The translations under genes and the position numbers were made by a program. This document shows, piece after piece, positions 10,271 through 20,800 of a stretch of 23,078 nucleotides of DNA (positions are counted from its first letter, which is position 1; the number at the start of each line of letters is the position of its first letter). This DNA comes from Acanthaster planci (Eukaryota; Echinodermata; Asteroidea; Valvatida; Acanthasteridae). The notes beneath the pieces are model-generated. The model was not told where the DNA came from and did not search any database. It saw nothing but the letters and a program-made list of their open reading frames with translations. The stretch is from the NCBI RefSeq assembly GCF_001949145.1, contig NW_019091410.1:838790-861867 (forward strand), given 5' to 3'.

Positions 10271-10452
10271 CCCCTTCGCTTCGGGAGATGGCAAGAGACG
10301 CGGCTTTGTGTGAGGATTAGTGCATCTCACACATACAGTCTATTCACCACGCAGCTGCTGGTTCAATGGGGCCTGCTGCTGGACAAAGCCCTCCATTCGG
10401 GGCATACCACAGCCAAGCAGTCACGGTCAAAGGAACTACCAGCGCGAAGGGG
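10271..10452. mobile_element. Candidate piggyBac-type MITE with TTAA target-site duplication
   Basis: The element starts ccccttcgcttcggg and ends ccagcgcgaagggg. The outer 9 bp are perfect inverted repeats, with partial pairing further in. It is flanked exactly by TTAA at 10267-10270 and TTAA at 10453-10456. TTAA duplication and termini beginning CCC are diagnostic of the piggyBac superfamily. At 182 bp with no coding capacity it would be a non-autonomous copy. The interior is GC-richer than the surroundings. Confidence 0.75.
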
Positions 10453-12193
10453 TTAAGAGACGCTTGCTTGCAGACTGACATCTGTTACATTCTTGCAAAC
10501 CTATGATTACTCGTGCAAGACAACGTTTTAAGGAAAGTGACTTTGAAATGGCTCTTATTGGTTGATACACACTGTGTTGCATAAAATATGGAGCACATAG
10601 CAGAGTAGGACGGCGGACTGTGATACTCAGACAACTGCATGAAAACATTTTCAAAACATCCTTATCATAACTAATTTTTGTTGGAACTTTTCCAAACCAA
10701 CCCTCCAAAATCCTCCACTTTGCGTATTGTTGGTACTTATGACTACAAGTTGTTACATAGTAAATCTTTTTTATAAGTATGAAAAATTTGCAAGTTTCGG
10801 TGTGCTACTGTTGGAGGAGAAGCTCTGACAAACATCCTTGTGTGCAAATTCAGAATGGGGACGTACAACTTTTGTTTTGGTCCATTTGAACAAAATTAGA
10901 ATCACTTGAATTTTTGGATCACATTTCACTTTCCACTTGAAATGCATCACAACAAAAAAGTGGTTTGAGAATGAAATCTGAAGGAAAATGTTACAAGTTC
11001 TTCCACCGATATGGCCGCTTGCTCTAGTTGGCACGTTTGCAGTCATGTGCGCAATATGTCCATAAGAGCCATGCGTGATAAGAAGACACTCCTGGCCTCA
11101 GTGTGAGCCAATCATCATTCCAATTATCTCGACCTTTGCTCTCTGTAATCTCTTGGACATGTCTATTGTGGCGATTGCATCAACATATCCGTTCATTTAC
11201 GTGGTCCTTTCAATCTGGCCTAGTTAAATATTATTCAAGGCAGTTAGACTTTTGGTGAAGATTAAGATGCAATCCGTGATAACGTCACATGGGCTGGGGC
11301 CAGGCCCTTCGCCTGAGGTACCCCAGTGGTCAAACTGTAAATGGTAGATGTAGTGATGCTGCTTTACGACACAGACACAGGAGGACAAGTTATGACGGTG
11401 CGTGTTACGTCTCTGTAGTTGGTGAGTATTGAATGCACATTTTTAGAACTTCTTAACCTTTTAACATTTGCGTTCAATATTTCAAATTTATGCCCTCTCT
11501 TTTAGACTGAGGAGAAATATAAATGCATTTTATTCAGCGGGTAGTTAGGCCTGGAGGAATTAAAGGGAAGCAAGTGAGGCTCCCTATCTGTGTGACAAAA
11601 AATCCAGTCAGGGGGTATAAACCAATAGCTTGATTATAACTTTGTCAGTGAATAGGGCTTGAAAATCTGCCGTTTTAAAGGAACTTGTAGGGCTTGTTCC
11701 CTTTCACTGACTGTCAAAGGCAGAGTTTGAGTTGAGGTTAGGCTGTCGGTCGATTACTTCTCACCAACTTGCACTCACTTTTGTGATCAAACTATTTTGT
11801 AAACATCCCATTACCACCCCTATTTTCTGCTGGTTGCACTGTTTGGTGCTTTAATGGTCTCTGCCACTGTTTCTTACATAGTTACATTCATGTCATTAAC
11901 TTCCTCTTTACTGAATTACTCAAAAGGCTACTCATAATCACTGATGCAACCAATGTGCCCTGAGCGATGCTGGTCAAATTTCCCTCACAGAGTAGAGGAG
12001 GACATGAGTTTAAAAATGGGATTTCAAGGCTCACGCGCTGTGCGTGTGATTGAGGTTTGAAACAAAATACAACCCAAAGTTTGGTGAACTTCCCTATAAT
12101 TAGCGGTCTGGGTCAAACTTTGCTTGAACTGAAAGTAAACAAATCCCAAAGTTTATTGGCCTCTTCCACTGAACCATTCGTCGTGTACCTGGG

Positions 12194-12528
12194 AGAAGGG
12201 TGTAAGTGCTTATGCCCTTTTGCCGGGAAGCATGATCACTGCAAAAAACTTTTTTTCTGGCAAAATGACCTACGTATGCAACTGTGTTATTTTAATGAAA
12301 ATAAAGATTTCTTTGCAAAAAGTTTTAAAAATTTCTCAAATCATTTGATAAGATGTTCAAAGGTTGCTTTTTGTACAGCCTATGTTGATTTTGAAGTAAA
12401 TTTTTTTCTGTTTTTACTAAATAAAGAGAGTGTGTTTTTTTACACCCTTTTAAATTTGCCGGGAGCATTTTTTCTGCTGTGATCATGCTTCCCAGCAAAA
12501 GGGTGTAAGTACACTTGCGACCTTTTGC
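12194..12528. mobile_element. MITE-like element with about 50-bp terminal inverted repeats
   Basis: The left arm (about 12194-12240) contains cccttttgccgggaagcatg then atcac. The right arm (12478-12528) contains the complement, gtgatcatgcttcccagc then aaaaggg. The inner 25 bp differ at one position. The outer 25 bp or so also pair, with a 2-base gap. Each terminus is in addition nearly palindromic by itself (gcaaaaggg…ccttttgc at 12495-12528). The interior is AT-rich and non-coding. I could not define a target-site duplication. Confidence 0.75.
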
Positions 12529-14502
12529 AAGTTACATGACGCATTAGTGATTGGTAAAATGACCGGAATGTTCAAAGTGCAGTTGTTCATCATCAGGGAA
12601 TTTGAATACTGAATAGATAGCACTTATGAGTCAACAGCCCTCTTTTTGCTGTTTACCTTTGTCATTTTTTGAAGGAGTTGTGCAAACATTGCCCAGTGGA
12701 GGTTTATTTACCCGCATACATACACAAGCAATGTGTTTTACAACACAGACGAGCATCATCTTTATCAGCAATGGAAAAATCTCCGTAGATCTCAAATTAT
12801 CGCATTGCTGCATAAGCTGCCTGTGACTTAGGTTTTGAAACCAAGACAAACTCTGGACATATAAATAATTTGAATTTATCCTTATTACAACAAATGCTAT
12901 TTCTGTCACCGGTTGCCACCAAATAACTTTCCAAAATGCCAGAGGTCCGATTTGCATTTCGCAAGTGATCGTTTCATGAGTGATTAGAAGAAAGTGTAGT
13001 TTTGCTGGAATTTGTCATCGGAATTTGGTGAGATTTAGTGAGATGGAAATTTGGGTAAGGCTTTTTACAACAGTATTCCAAAAGAGACCTTTTCCTTTTT
13101 TTTCTTTCTCTCTCTTTTATTGTACTCAAACATTGTTTAAGGTGCACAGTAGAAAACAAAAAAATAAAAAATGTACTTTCAAAATGTATATACAATTACC
13201 TTGAATAACACCTTGATTAAGTTTACCTGTAGGCTTTTGGTCATATGTTCTGTCCAGGTATTCCATTTTCTCCCACATAAATGTATGTGCAGTTTTCCAG
13301 GCTCAATTTCAACTATAAACCTATGTATACACCTTAAAAATCTGCATATGTGACTGAGGAGGACCCCACCACAATGAAGGCTCATTTTGTGTACACTAAT
13401 ACCCCTTTCCTTCAGTCCTTCCTAGACTTTCCAAAAGCTGATTGCATTTGTCTCATTAGTGCATCTAATGGCACGGCCAAATTGCATCATGCCTCTATTC
13501 ATGGCTATCATTTCTCATGCCCTTAATACTGTGTACATTACTTCTAGACATGATACTTAGTAGTTGTTTGGAAAATGAGATATGGTGAGATATGACTCTG
13601 AAAGCCGCACACGGTTACAGCTACCAGAATTAATCACCTTAATCATTACAAAGTTCTGTTGGTCGAGGAGTCTGTAAATATTTTCAGCATCGTATTCGTT
13701 TTTACAATGAATAGTTATTCACAGCTGATTGAAATGTACTGCAGTTATCCTTCTCCGATGTAGATTTGATAAGCTCTGTATTCTCTGCGGTTTCTGAAGT
13801 CTTGCACAAAAAAGCAAGTAAAGATTGTCGAGACAGAAAAAAATAACAAATTTGTGACCTCTTATCTTGCACACTTGCAGAAAATCTAGCAGTTTGTTTT
13901 GTGGCAAAAACCACTGAAAGGGGAGGTCAAAATGATAGGATTTTGGCCTAAATCCCTGGTCAAAAGTCGTTTCATTTTACAAGTAATTCAGATAGCAGAA
14001 AAGCTGAAGGCAAAACAAAACAAAAACAAAAAAATAGCAAGAATAAGTGGCATGGCCATGTGGCCTGTCAATGAATGATAAATTGAATTTGCCGATGGTA
14101 ACTCCTTTTTACCATTTGGACGTGTGCAATCATTTCATATTAAAATCCTCCCTGTTAGACTAGCGTTATGATTATCTCAAATAACCTTAGAAATGGCAAA
14201 ACTTATTAAAAAAAAAAAGAAAAAAATCATAATATTTTGATTCTTTTCCTTACAGACGCTATTCACAAAATGTGACTTACTACACAGTACGTTGACAGCT
14301 CAGATGCTACATTCTGCATGGTGAACTAAACAGGCCATAAACTACCTTGTTTAAAAACCACAGAATTCAACACCAATTTATGTTTTACACACCGCAGGAA
14401 TTTCCTGTTTGATATAGATAATATATATACTTGTAAACAGTTCGCCATTGATGTAGCGTAGTTTGAAATTGTTCGGAAGAACCCAAGAAATATCAGTACA
14501 AG

Positions 14503-14866
14503 ATGGGCAGAACTTGGAACCAGTTCCTGCTACTGTTCTGGAAGAACTGGACTCTTCAGTCACGCAAGGTCATCCTGACTATCTTCGAGATCCTGATCCC
14601 ATTGATCTTTGCCGCTCTTTTGCTCATCATACGCTCGTACGTGGAATTCACGCAATACGAGTCCCCGATTGTGTACGGCTCCTTTAGCGTGGACTCTCTT
14701 CCCTCGACGCTTCTGCCACCGAATGTGACAAACTCCACCCTGCCGCCATACTATTGGAAGATCGCCTATGCGCCTAGAGGAAAAGCGGCTGATGATATCA
14801 TGGACAAGGTCGTTGAGAGCTTGACAAATGATTTTCCCACATTACGACCTGTGCAATTAGAGAAAG
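14503..14866 (+). CDS. ABCA-like exon 1: start, sorting motif, TM1, first luminal segment
   Basis: MGRTWNQFLLLFWKNWTLQ opens the protein. Residues 10-15 (LLFWKN) fit the xLxxKN motif reported as a post-Golgi targeting signal in ABCA3. TM1 is about residues 23-43 (VILTIFEILIPLIFAALLLI). A luminal segment with two N-glycosylation sequons follows (N74 in NVT, N77 in NST). The exon ends GAG AAA G at donor gtaagt, phase 1. A possible acceptor (cttttccttacag, ending 14255) would allow a 5' UTR exon from 14256, but that is unproven. Confidence 0.95.
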
Positions 14867-17800
14867 GTAAGTAAGACTTGATAAGTTTTGGGCCTTTGTT
14901 TTTTAGAAACAAAACTCTTTGACTCCTCATCCCTTTTGGAAAAAGCAGTTTTCATCAGCACAAACGAGTTTTAGTTATCTTCATCTCAAATATTTCATTT
15001 TCTTTAACCAGTTAACGTCATATTTTCTTACCTGAAAAACTGCTAGGGTCGTTTTTTTCCCCGTAAATTCTTCAACCTTGCAATTGCACTTTGACCCAAC
15101 CAAGCACGGCACATTAATATGTTAACCGCAGAAATGAAAAAAAGAATTCTAAAACGAGTGTACACGTCCTTCGTGGAACAAATAAGGAAAATTATGTGTG
15201 TTTACACGTCATCCAGTGTCAAGTTGTTAAAGTAATGATCACCCATCCATTGCTATACATGTTGGTATCTGACGCAACTGTGTGAAATTCCAAGGTAGCT
15301 TTGATTACATAAAATGGTCCGAGTTGTTGAGTACATTTTCGAGATTTTTTTTGATAATGTAAAAATTAACAAATTTCTTCCTCTCTTCTGCCCAGCAATC
15401 GGCTTTGACACTGAAGAGGAACTTCTTGCAGTCATGAAGCTCGCCTCCTCCGAGAACATCCTCGGCGGCATCATCTTCAAGAGCGGTTTCCCTGACAACG
15501 GTGAGGGCATCCCGGCCAACTTGACCTACAGCATCCGCATGAGGAACTCGATGAGGAACATGGAGAAGCAGAGTAGCTTCATGACCCAGTGGCAGACACA
15601 GTCACTGTTCCCGTTCTACCAGCTGCCGGGGCCCAGGAACAAAGATGACATGTATGGTGGAGTACCAGGCAAGTCTGAGTCTTGAAAAGCTCTATCAGAG
15701 GCCGATGTTGCAGAACCAAGCACAGTGACTTATCAAGCCCTAAAAATGCCTTCGTAGTAAAAGTTGGTCACCGGTTAAACTGCCATGCAATATACTTTTT
15801 TGAGACTTGCTCCTAGCTGATTATTGGCTAGCACCAAAAATTCCTAAGTAGAATTTTCTGTCTAGCTGTATAAAATTGACACAGATGGTCAGTTTTGATA
15901 ACAGGATCCAAATGACGTATTTTGGTAGTGATAGCATTGTGGTTAGCCCCTTATGTGAAAAAAGCCTTACCGCTTGTGCTCAGCACTCAAGCACAAATCT
16001 TATTGTTAGCAATATTCTTTTGACAGTAAGCAGATCCTTGAAGTTGGTCCCTGAGGTATTCAAAGCTCAAATTTAAAAAGTCTGACCTGGTAATCATAAC
16101 AGATTGAATGGAAGAATAAGTGAGATGTGGATTGGCAGAGCAGAAAGGTGCTCCTTGCATGTGAGTAGCGAGAACAAAAAGAAGCTGATTCCACATGGAA
16201 AAGAGAGAGTATAAAGTTAGTCGCTTAAAGGAGCACTGCAGGCTTAGAGTTGTGTGTCATCAACAGGTTACTACCGCGAGGGATTCTTAGCACTGCAGTA
16301 TGCCGTAGACATGGCCATACTTCGAGCCAACGGAGTGACCCCTAACCATGTGACCCTGATGCAACGCTACCCCTACCCTCCGTACTTCGATGACACTTAC
16401 GTGGCTGTGCTGCAGACCACCTTGCCTGACCTGATCATGGTCAGCCTGGTGCTGGTGGCCCTGGGCATTGCCAAGAATGTGGCCTATGAAAAGGAGAAAC
16501 GACTGAAGGTAAGGTCAATTTGTGGAAAAGTGGTCCATGTTGTATTCAAGGCTGATACAAAACCAGTCACAAAGCCAGTCACAAGACCAGACCAATAGTG
16601 AGGCACAAAACCATTCATAAGACTAGTTCCAAGACCACTCATAGGGCCAGTCACAAGACCAGACACAAGACCAGACACATGACCAGTCACAAGACCGATC
16701 ATGAGACCATTCAAAAGACCATTCATTAGACCAGTCACAAGACCAGACAAGACCACTGTCAAGTAACAGGGTGGACCGTAACAGGAATGCTTTTGTTGCA
16801 GTTCATTACATAGCTTGTGATGTGAATTCAGACTGAAGATGTGGTGTCGGTCTTATGAGATCTTGTGGAAGTCTTAAAGGGTCTCGACTTCAACACAACC
16901 ATTGGTCGAATTTTCCTGATGAACTATGATACAAAATATATCCTGGGTAACAGGCAACATTGATCAGTGCTTTAACTTGGCCATAATTTTTCTATGACAT
17001 TGGGCTATGGGCTTTGCTTCTCTTGAGGCAAATGATCAGTGGCACTCAGTACCAGTGTGGTATTTAAGTCCTTTGCAAGTCCCTGTAAGTCCATCACAAG
17101 TTATCCAGTCTTTAGCCAATTCACAAGCTAATCAAGTGAGCTGTGACAAAAGCATTCTGTTGTCATTGTGATGGGACTTGTGACTGGCCTTGTGAAGGGA
17201 CTTCTGACTTGTCTTGTGAAGGGACTTGTGACTGGCTTTGTGAAGGGCTTGTGAAGATACTTGTGACTGGCCGTGTGAAGGGACTTGTGACGGGATTTGT
17301 GAATGGACTTGTGACGGGTCCTGTAAAGGGACTTGTGAAGGGTCTTATGAAGGGTCCTGGGAAGGGACTTGTGACTGGTCTTGTGACGGGTCCTGTGAAG
17401 GGACTTGTGAAGGGTCTTATGAAGGGTCCTAGGAAGGGACTCGTGACTGGCCTTGTGAAGGGACTCGTGACTACACTTGTGGAGGGTCCTGTGAAGGGAG
17501 TTGTAAAGGGACTTTGACTGGCCTTGTGAAGGGACTTGTGACTGCACTTGTGAAGGGTCCTGTGAAGGGATTTGTGAAGGGACTTGTGAAGGGACTTGTG
17601 ACTGGATATGTGAAGGGACTTGTGACTGGACTTGTGAAGGGTCCTGGGAAGGGATTTGTGAAGGGTCCTGGGAAGGTACTTGTGACTGGCCTTGCTAAAG
17701 GACTTGTGATGGATAGCCCTGATTCAAGTTGGGATCTTCTGTGGCATTGTCTGCCTTTATGCTTTAGATATGGAGGCCGCACGTCGTTATTGGCTTCGGG

Positions 17801-20800
17801 GCCCTCTTATTACTGTGAGTTCAGAAATCCCGACTTGATGAACCTGCCAGCTGTTTGTACGCAGCAAATCAGCTCATGTACCAAAAAAGGTAGCAGCCAA
17901 TCAAATTGCTGGGCTTGTTTTTACATTGTTCATACCTCTATTATAATGAACAAGTCTACAAGTCTGACTACTTTCATTGGCGGAAATCCCACATACATTA
18001 TACAAGATCATGTCATTCATATGCAATTATGAATAACTACATACCACCGACTGGGGGTCTGATTGGCTTATCCGCCAAGTCAGACTTACTGACTGGTGAC
18101 ACACACAATCTTTGACGATGACGCCAGATATCACAAAAAAGTTATCAAGAGAGGGTGCCTTCTAAGAAGTTATGTTGGCAGCCAAGCGCGACGACCGTGT
18201 ACTGCACATTATGTGAAGGGATGGCTGGTGCTGACTGGGGAAGGTAAGTCCGACTTGATTCAAGTCTACACTGCTCAGTACAACAGATCACTCGTCATGC
18301 GTAACGTAAGAACAGCGCCTGATGCTTTGCAATTTGGTTCCCTCTCCAGGAAGCCATGAAGATGATGGGCCTGGCCAACTGGGTGCACTGGCTGGCCTGG
18401 TTTGTCAAATACTTCATCTACCTCACTATCACCATCTCGCTCATGACGCTGATGTTTTGCGTCAAGGTCGGCAACCTCCACGCTGCGGTGGTGACCCACA
18501 GTGACCCCTCGGTCATCTTCGTCTTCCTGATGCTCTACGCAATGGTCAGCATCATGTATAGCTTTGCAGCCAGTGCTCTGTTCTCCAAAGGTATTTTGAA
18601 TGGACGGAACGTCATACCTTCTGGAAACTGATTCGTTCTTGGCACAAAAGGCAACACGAACATGAAATGTTCTCTTTTGCGAAATTTGGCTGAGGAAGCA
18701 CAGATGTTGCAAAGCATTGTGGAAACGCACATTCAGCGTTACACAATAAAGGTTTAGTTGACCAATGCAAAATCAGAACAAAATCTTTCCACACCAATGA
18801 GGCCCGTCATTGCATGTTGATCTCCTGCGTCTTTGGCATAAAAATCACTTGGAATATTTCTGTTCTGTCCTGGATGGGATGCCACTCCCTCACAGGTTAC
18901 TCGTTAGGTAATGCCGGTACCCATTTAAAGTCTGTAATGAAGGGAGGCAAGTTAGGGTAAAGTGGCTTGCTCAAGACTACCAGCCCATTATTCATTGTGA
19001 TGTTTGTAATTGTGCAAATTACCTCAAGTTTAAGAACGCATGTGGCATGCAGAGGCCCTTCTAGTGAGTTTCTACCACATTGACTGTGTTTCCTCTATTT
19101 GTTCTACAGGTTTGTTATATCTCAAAGTCAAGTAATTTTATATTTACCTTTATATTTATATTTGTCCGCTCTTCTGGCCAGCTAACTCTGCAGCTGTTGC
19201 TGCCGGTGTGTCATGGTTTATCACCTACATGCCTTACTACTTCATCATGCTGTTCTACCAGAGGATGACGCTGCCAGGCAAGATAGCCTCCTGCCTGCTG
19301 TCCAACACTGCCATGGGGCTGGGAACGCAGCTCATCGCAATCTTTGAAGGCACAGGTATGCTGGATCCTGGACGCTCTCTGGTTCGTGTCTGAATTGACC
19401 GGCTGTGGCTTGGTGCATTGTGCTAGTCTGTGGGGAATGGTTGAAGCTGCTAGCCTAGTGGCTTCCATTGGGTTATAAGTTATTTGCAGTGAAAGCCATA
19501 ACTATTTCACTGGGCCTTACTGTGAATAAAACGAATGGGTGTCTCTACTGGTCTGCTAATAAATGTGTTAGTCGTATGTGTATTTATGGTTTAGTGCTTT
19601 GATTCTGTGAGGCATGCATCATGTATCAAAAACTAAACCACTTTTGCCTTATGTGAAACTATTAAATAGGAAATGGTTGATTCTACCATCATCCAGCATA
19701 GGTTCAGTAATCTATAGAGGGTTTGCATGGCTGCCATCTTGCAGACCAGTGCTTTTGTTCCACAGGGTATGCACAAAGGAGCTTTCCCTGCGGAACAAAA
19801 GAACCACCCTGCATGATGGCTACCAAGCAAACCTCTACTCCATGTTAAAGAGAAAAGTTTTTTTCATCTTGAAACTGCAATCTTATTGGTGCTTTCTGCT
19901 TTCTTTGGAAAGATTTCAAATTAACTAGCTTTTAAGATGTATCTTCTTTATTTGTGTTACATTTTCACCTTGCAAACAATGGTGCATGTATGACCCATTC
20001 AATAAATTAAACAGAATCCTTCGCAATATATAAAAGTTGGAACCTCCAACATTTTTCACCCTCATATTGTCAGTTTTCCGCAAAGATGGCAAACTGAGTG
20101 ATACATCAAACAATGAGCTCAAGTGCTCTTTCTAATGCAAAGTATAACAGAATAACTGGAAATGGCCTCAAATTCATTTTGTGAAATCTAGTTGTGCATT
20201 ATTAGAAGTCCCGCGTCAACAATTTTTTTCTCAAAAGGGGAAGGCGTCCAGTGGAGTAATGTCCACAGACCAGTGTCGGTGGACGATGACTTCACAGTGC
20301 TACACGTTATGCTGATGATGGTAGCGGATATTATAATCTATGGCATCTTCACGTGGTATGTGGAAGCTGTGTTTCCGGGAGAGTACGGCGTTCCGCAAGG
20401 ATGGAACTTCTTCTTAAAGGTAATTTGAGGAATTGTATTGGCTACTACCAATTATTTACAGCGCAATCAAAAGGAGCATGTTTTTATATCGACAGGTCTT
20501 TCAAGAGTAAGGCACCTGACTCTGCACCTGCTAGAACATGTTCATTGCTTGTGGGTTGGCGTACGGCCACGCTAATAGGGCTGACTTTATACACGCATAT
20601 TTATGAATGACCTACAACATGCCTCATTTTGAGCGTGCCCTGTTGAAATACCAAACTTGTTTTCATTGAGATATACCAGCTGAAGCAGTGTGCGTACTTG
20701 GTGGGAAAATGAAACGTCGGCTTGTGACTTTGTGTTTTCAGATTAAATATTCCTGGAAATTTGGAAAATTGCAAAAGTTCAATTTTGCAAAAGTTCAATG

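Larger units (their letters stand above)
8820..14502. other. Intergenic region between the TUG-like and ABCA-like genes
   Basis: About 5.7 kb of AT-rich sequence. I find no exon with recognisable protein similarity on either strand. Open frames such as 12057-12482 (+) and 10771-11046 (-) have no domain, and the first runs through a MITE-like element. The region may include the rest of the TUG 3' UTR and the promoter or 5' UTR exon of the ABCA-like gene. Two transposon-like elements are listed separately. Confidence 0.75.
16509..18349. other. ABCA-like intron 3, with two minisatellite arrays
   Basis: This is the longest intron of the gene in the window (1.84 kb). Donor gtaagg, acceptor ggttccctctccag, phase 0. 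It holds the two 12-bp arrays listed separately. The rest is unremarkable. The long open frames on both strands here exist because the 12-bp unit preserves frame. Confidence 0.9.

Noticed and set aside
11644-11712. Inverted repeat gtcagtgaa … ttcactgac
   Set aside because: The perfect arms are only 9 bp and pairing fails further in. No flanking duplication is visible, so it is too weak to call an element.
12057-12482. 141-codon open frame in the intergenic region
   Set aside because: It overlaps the inverted repeat of a MITE-like element, is AT-rich and has no recognisable domain.
14411-14430. TATA-like atatatatac about 75 bases before the ABCA start codon
   Set aside because: The spacing would allow a TATA promoter, but AT-rich sequence gives such words often. 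A possible 5' UTR acceptor at 14255 argues that the promoter could be further upstream. It is not listed as a feature.
17128-18032. Long open frames on both strands with periodic LVTGLVKG or HKSLHRTL repeats
   Set aside because: These are by-products of a 12-bp minisatellite, whose unit length preserves frame on both strands. They sit in an intron of the ABCA-like gene.
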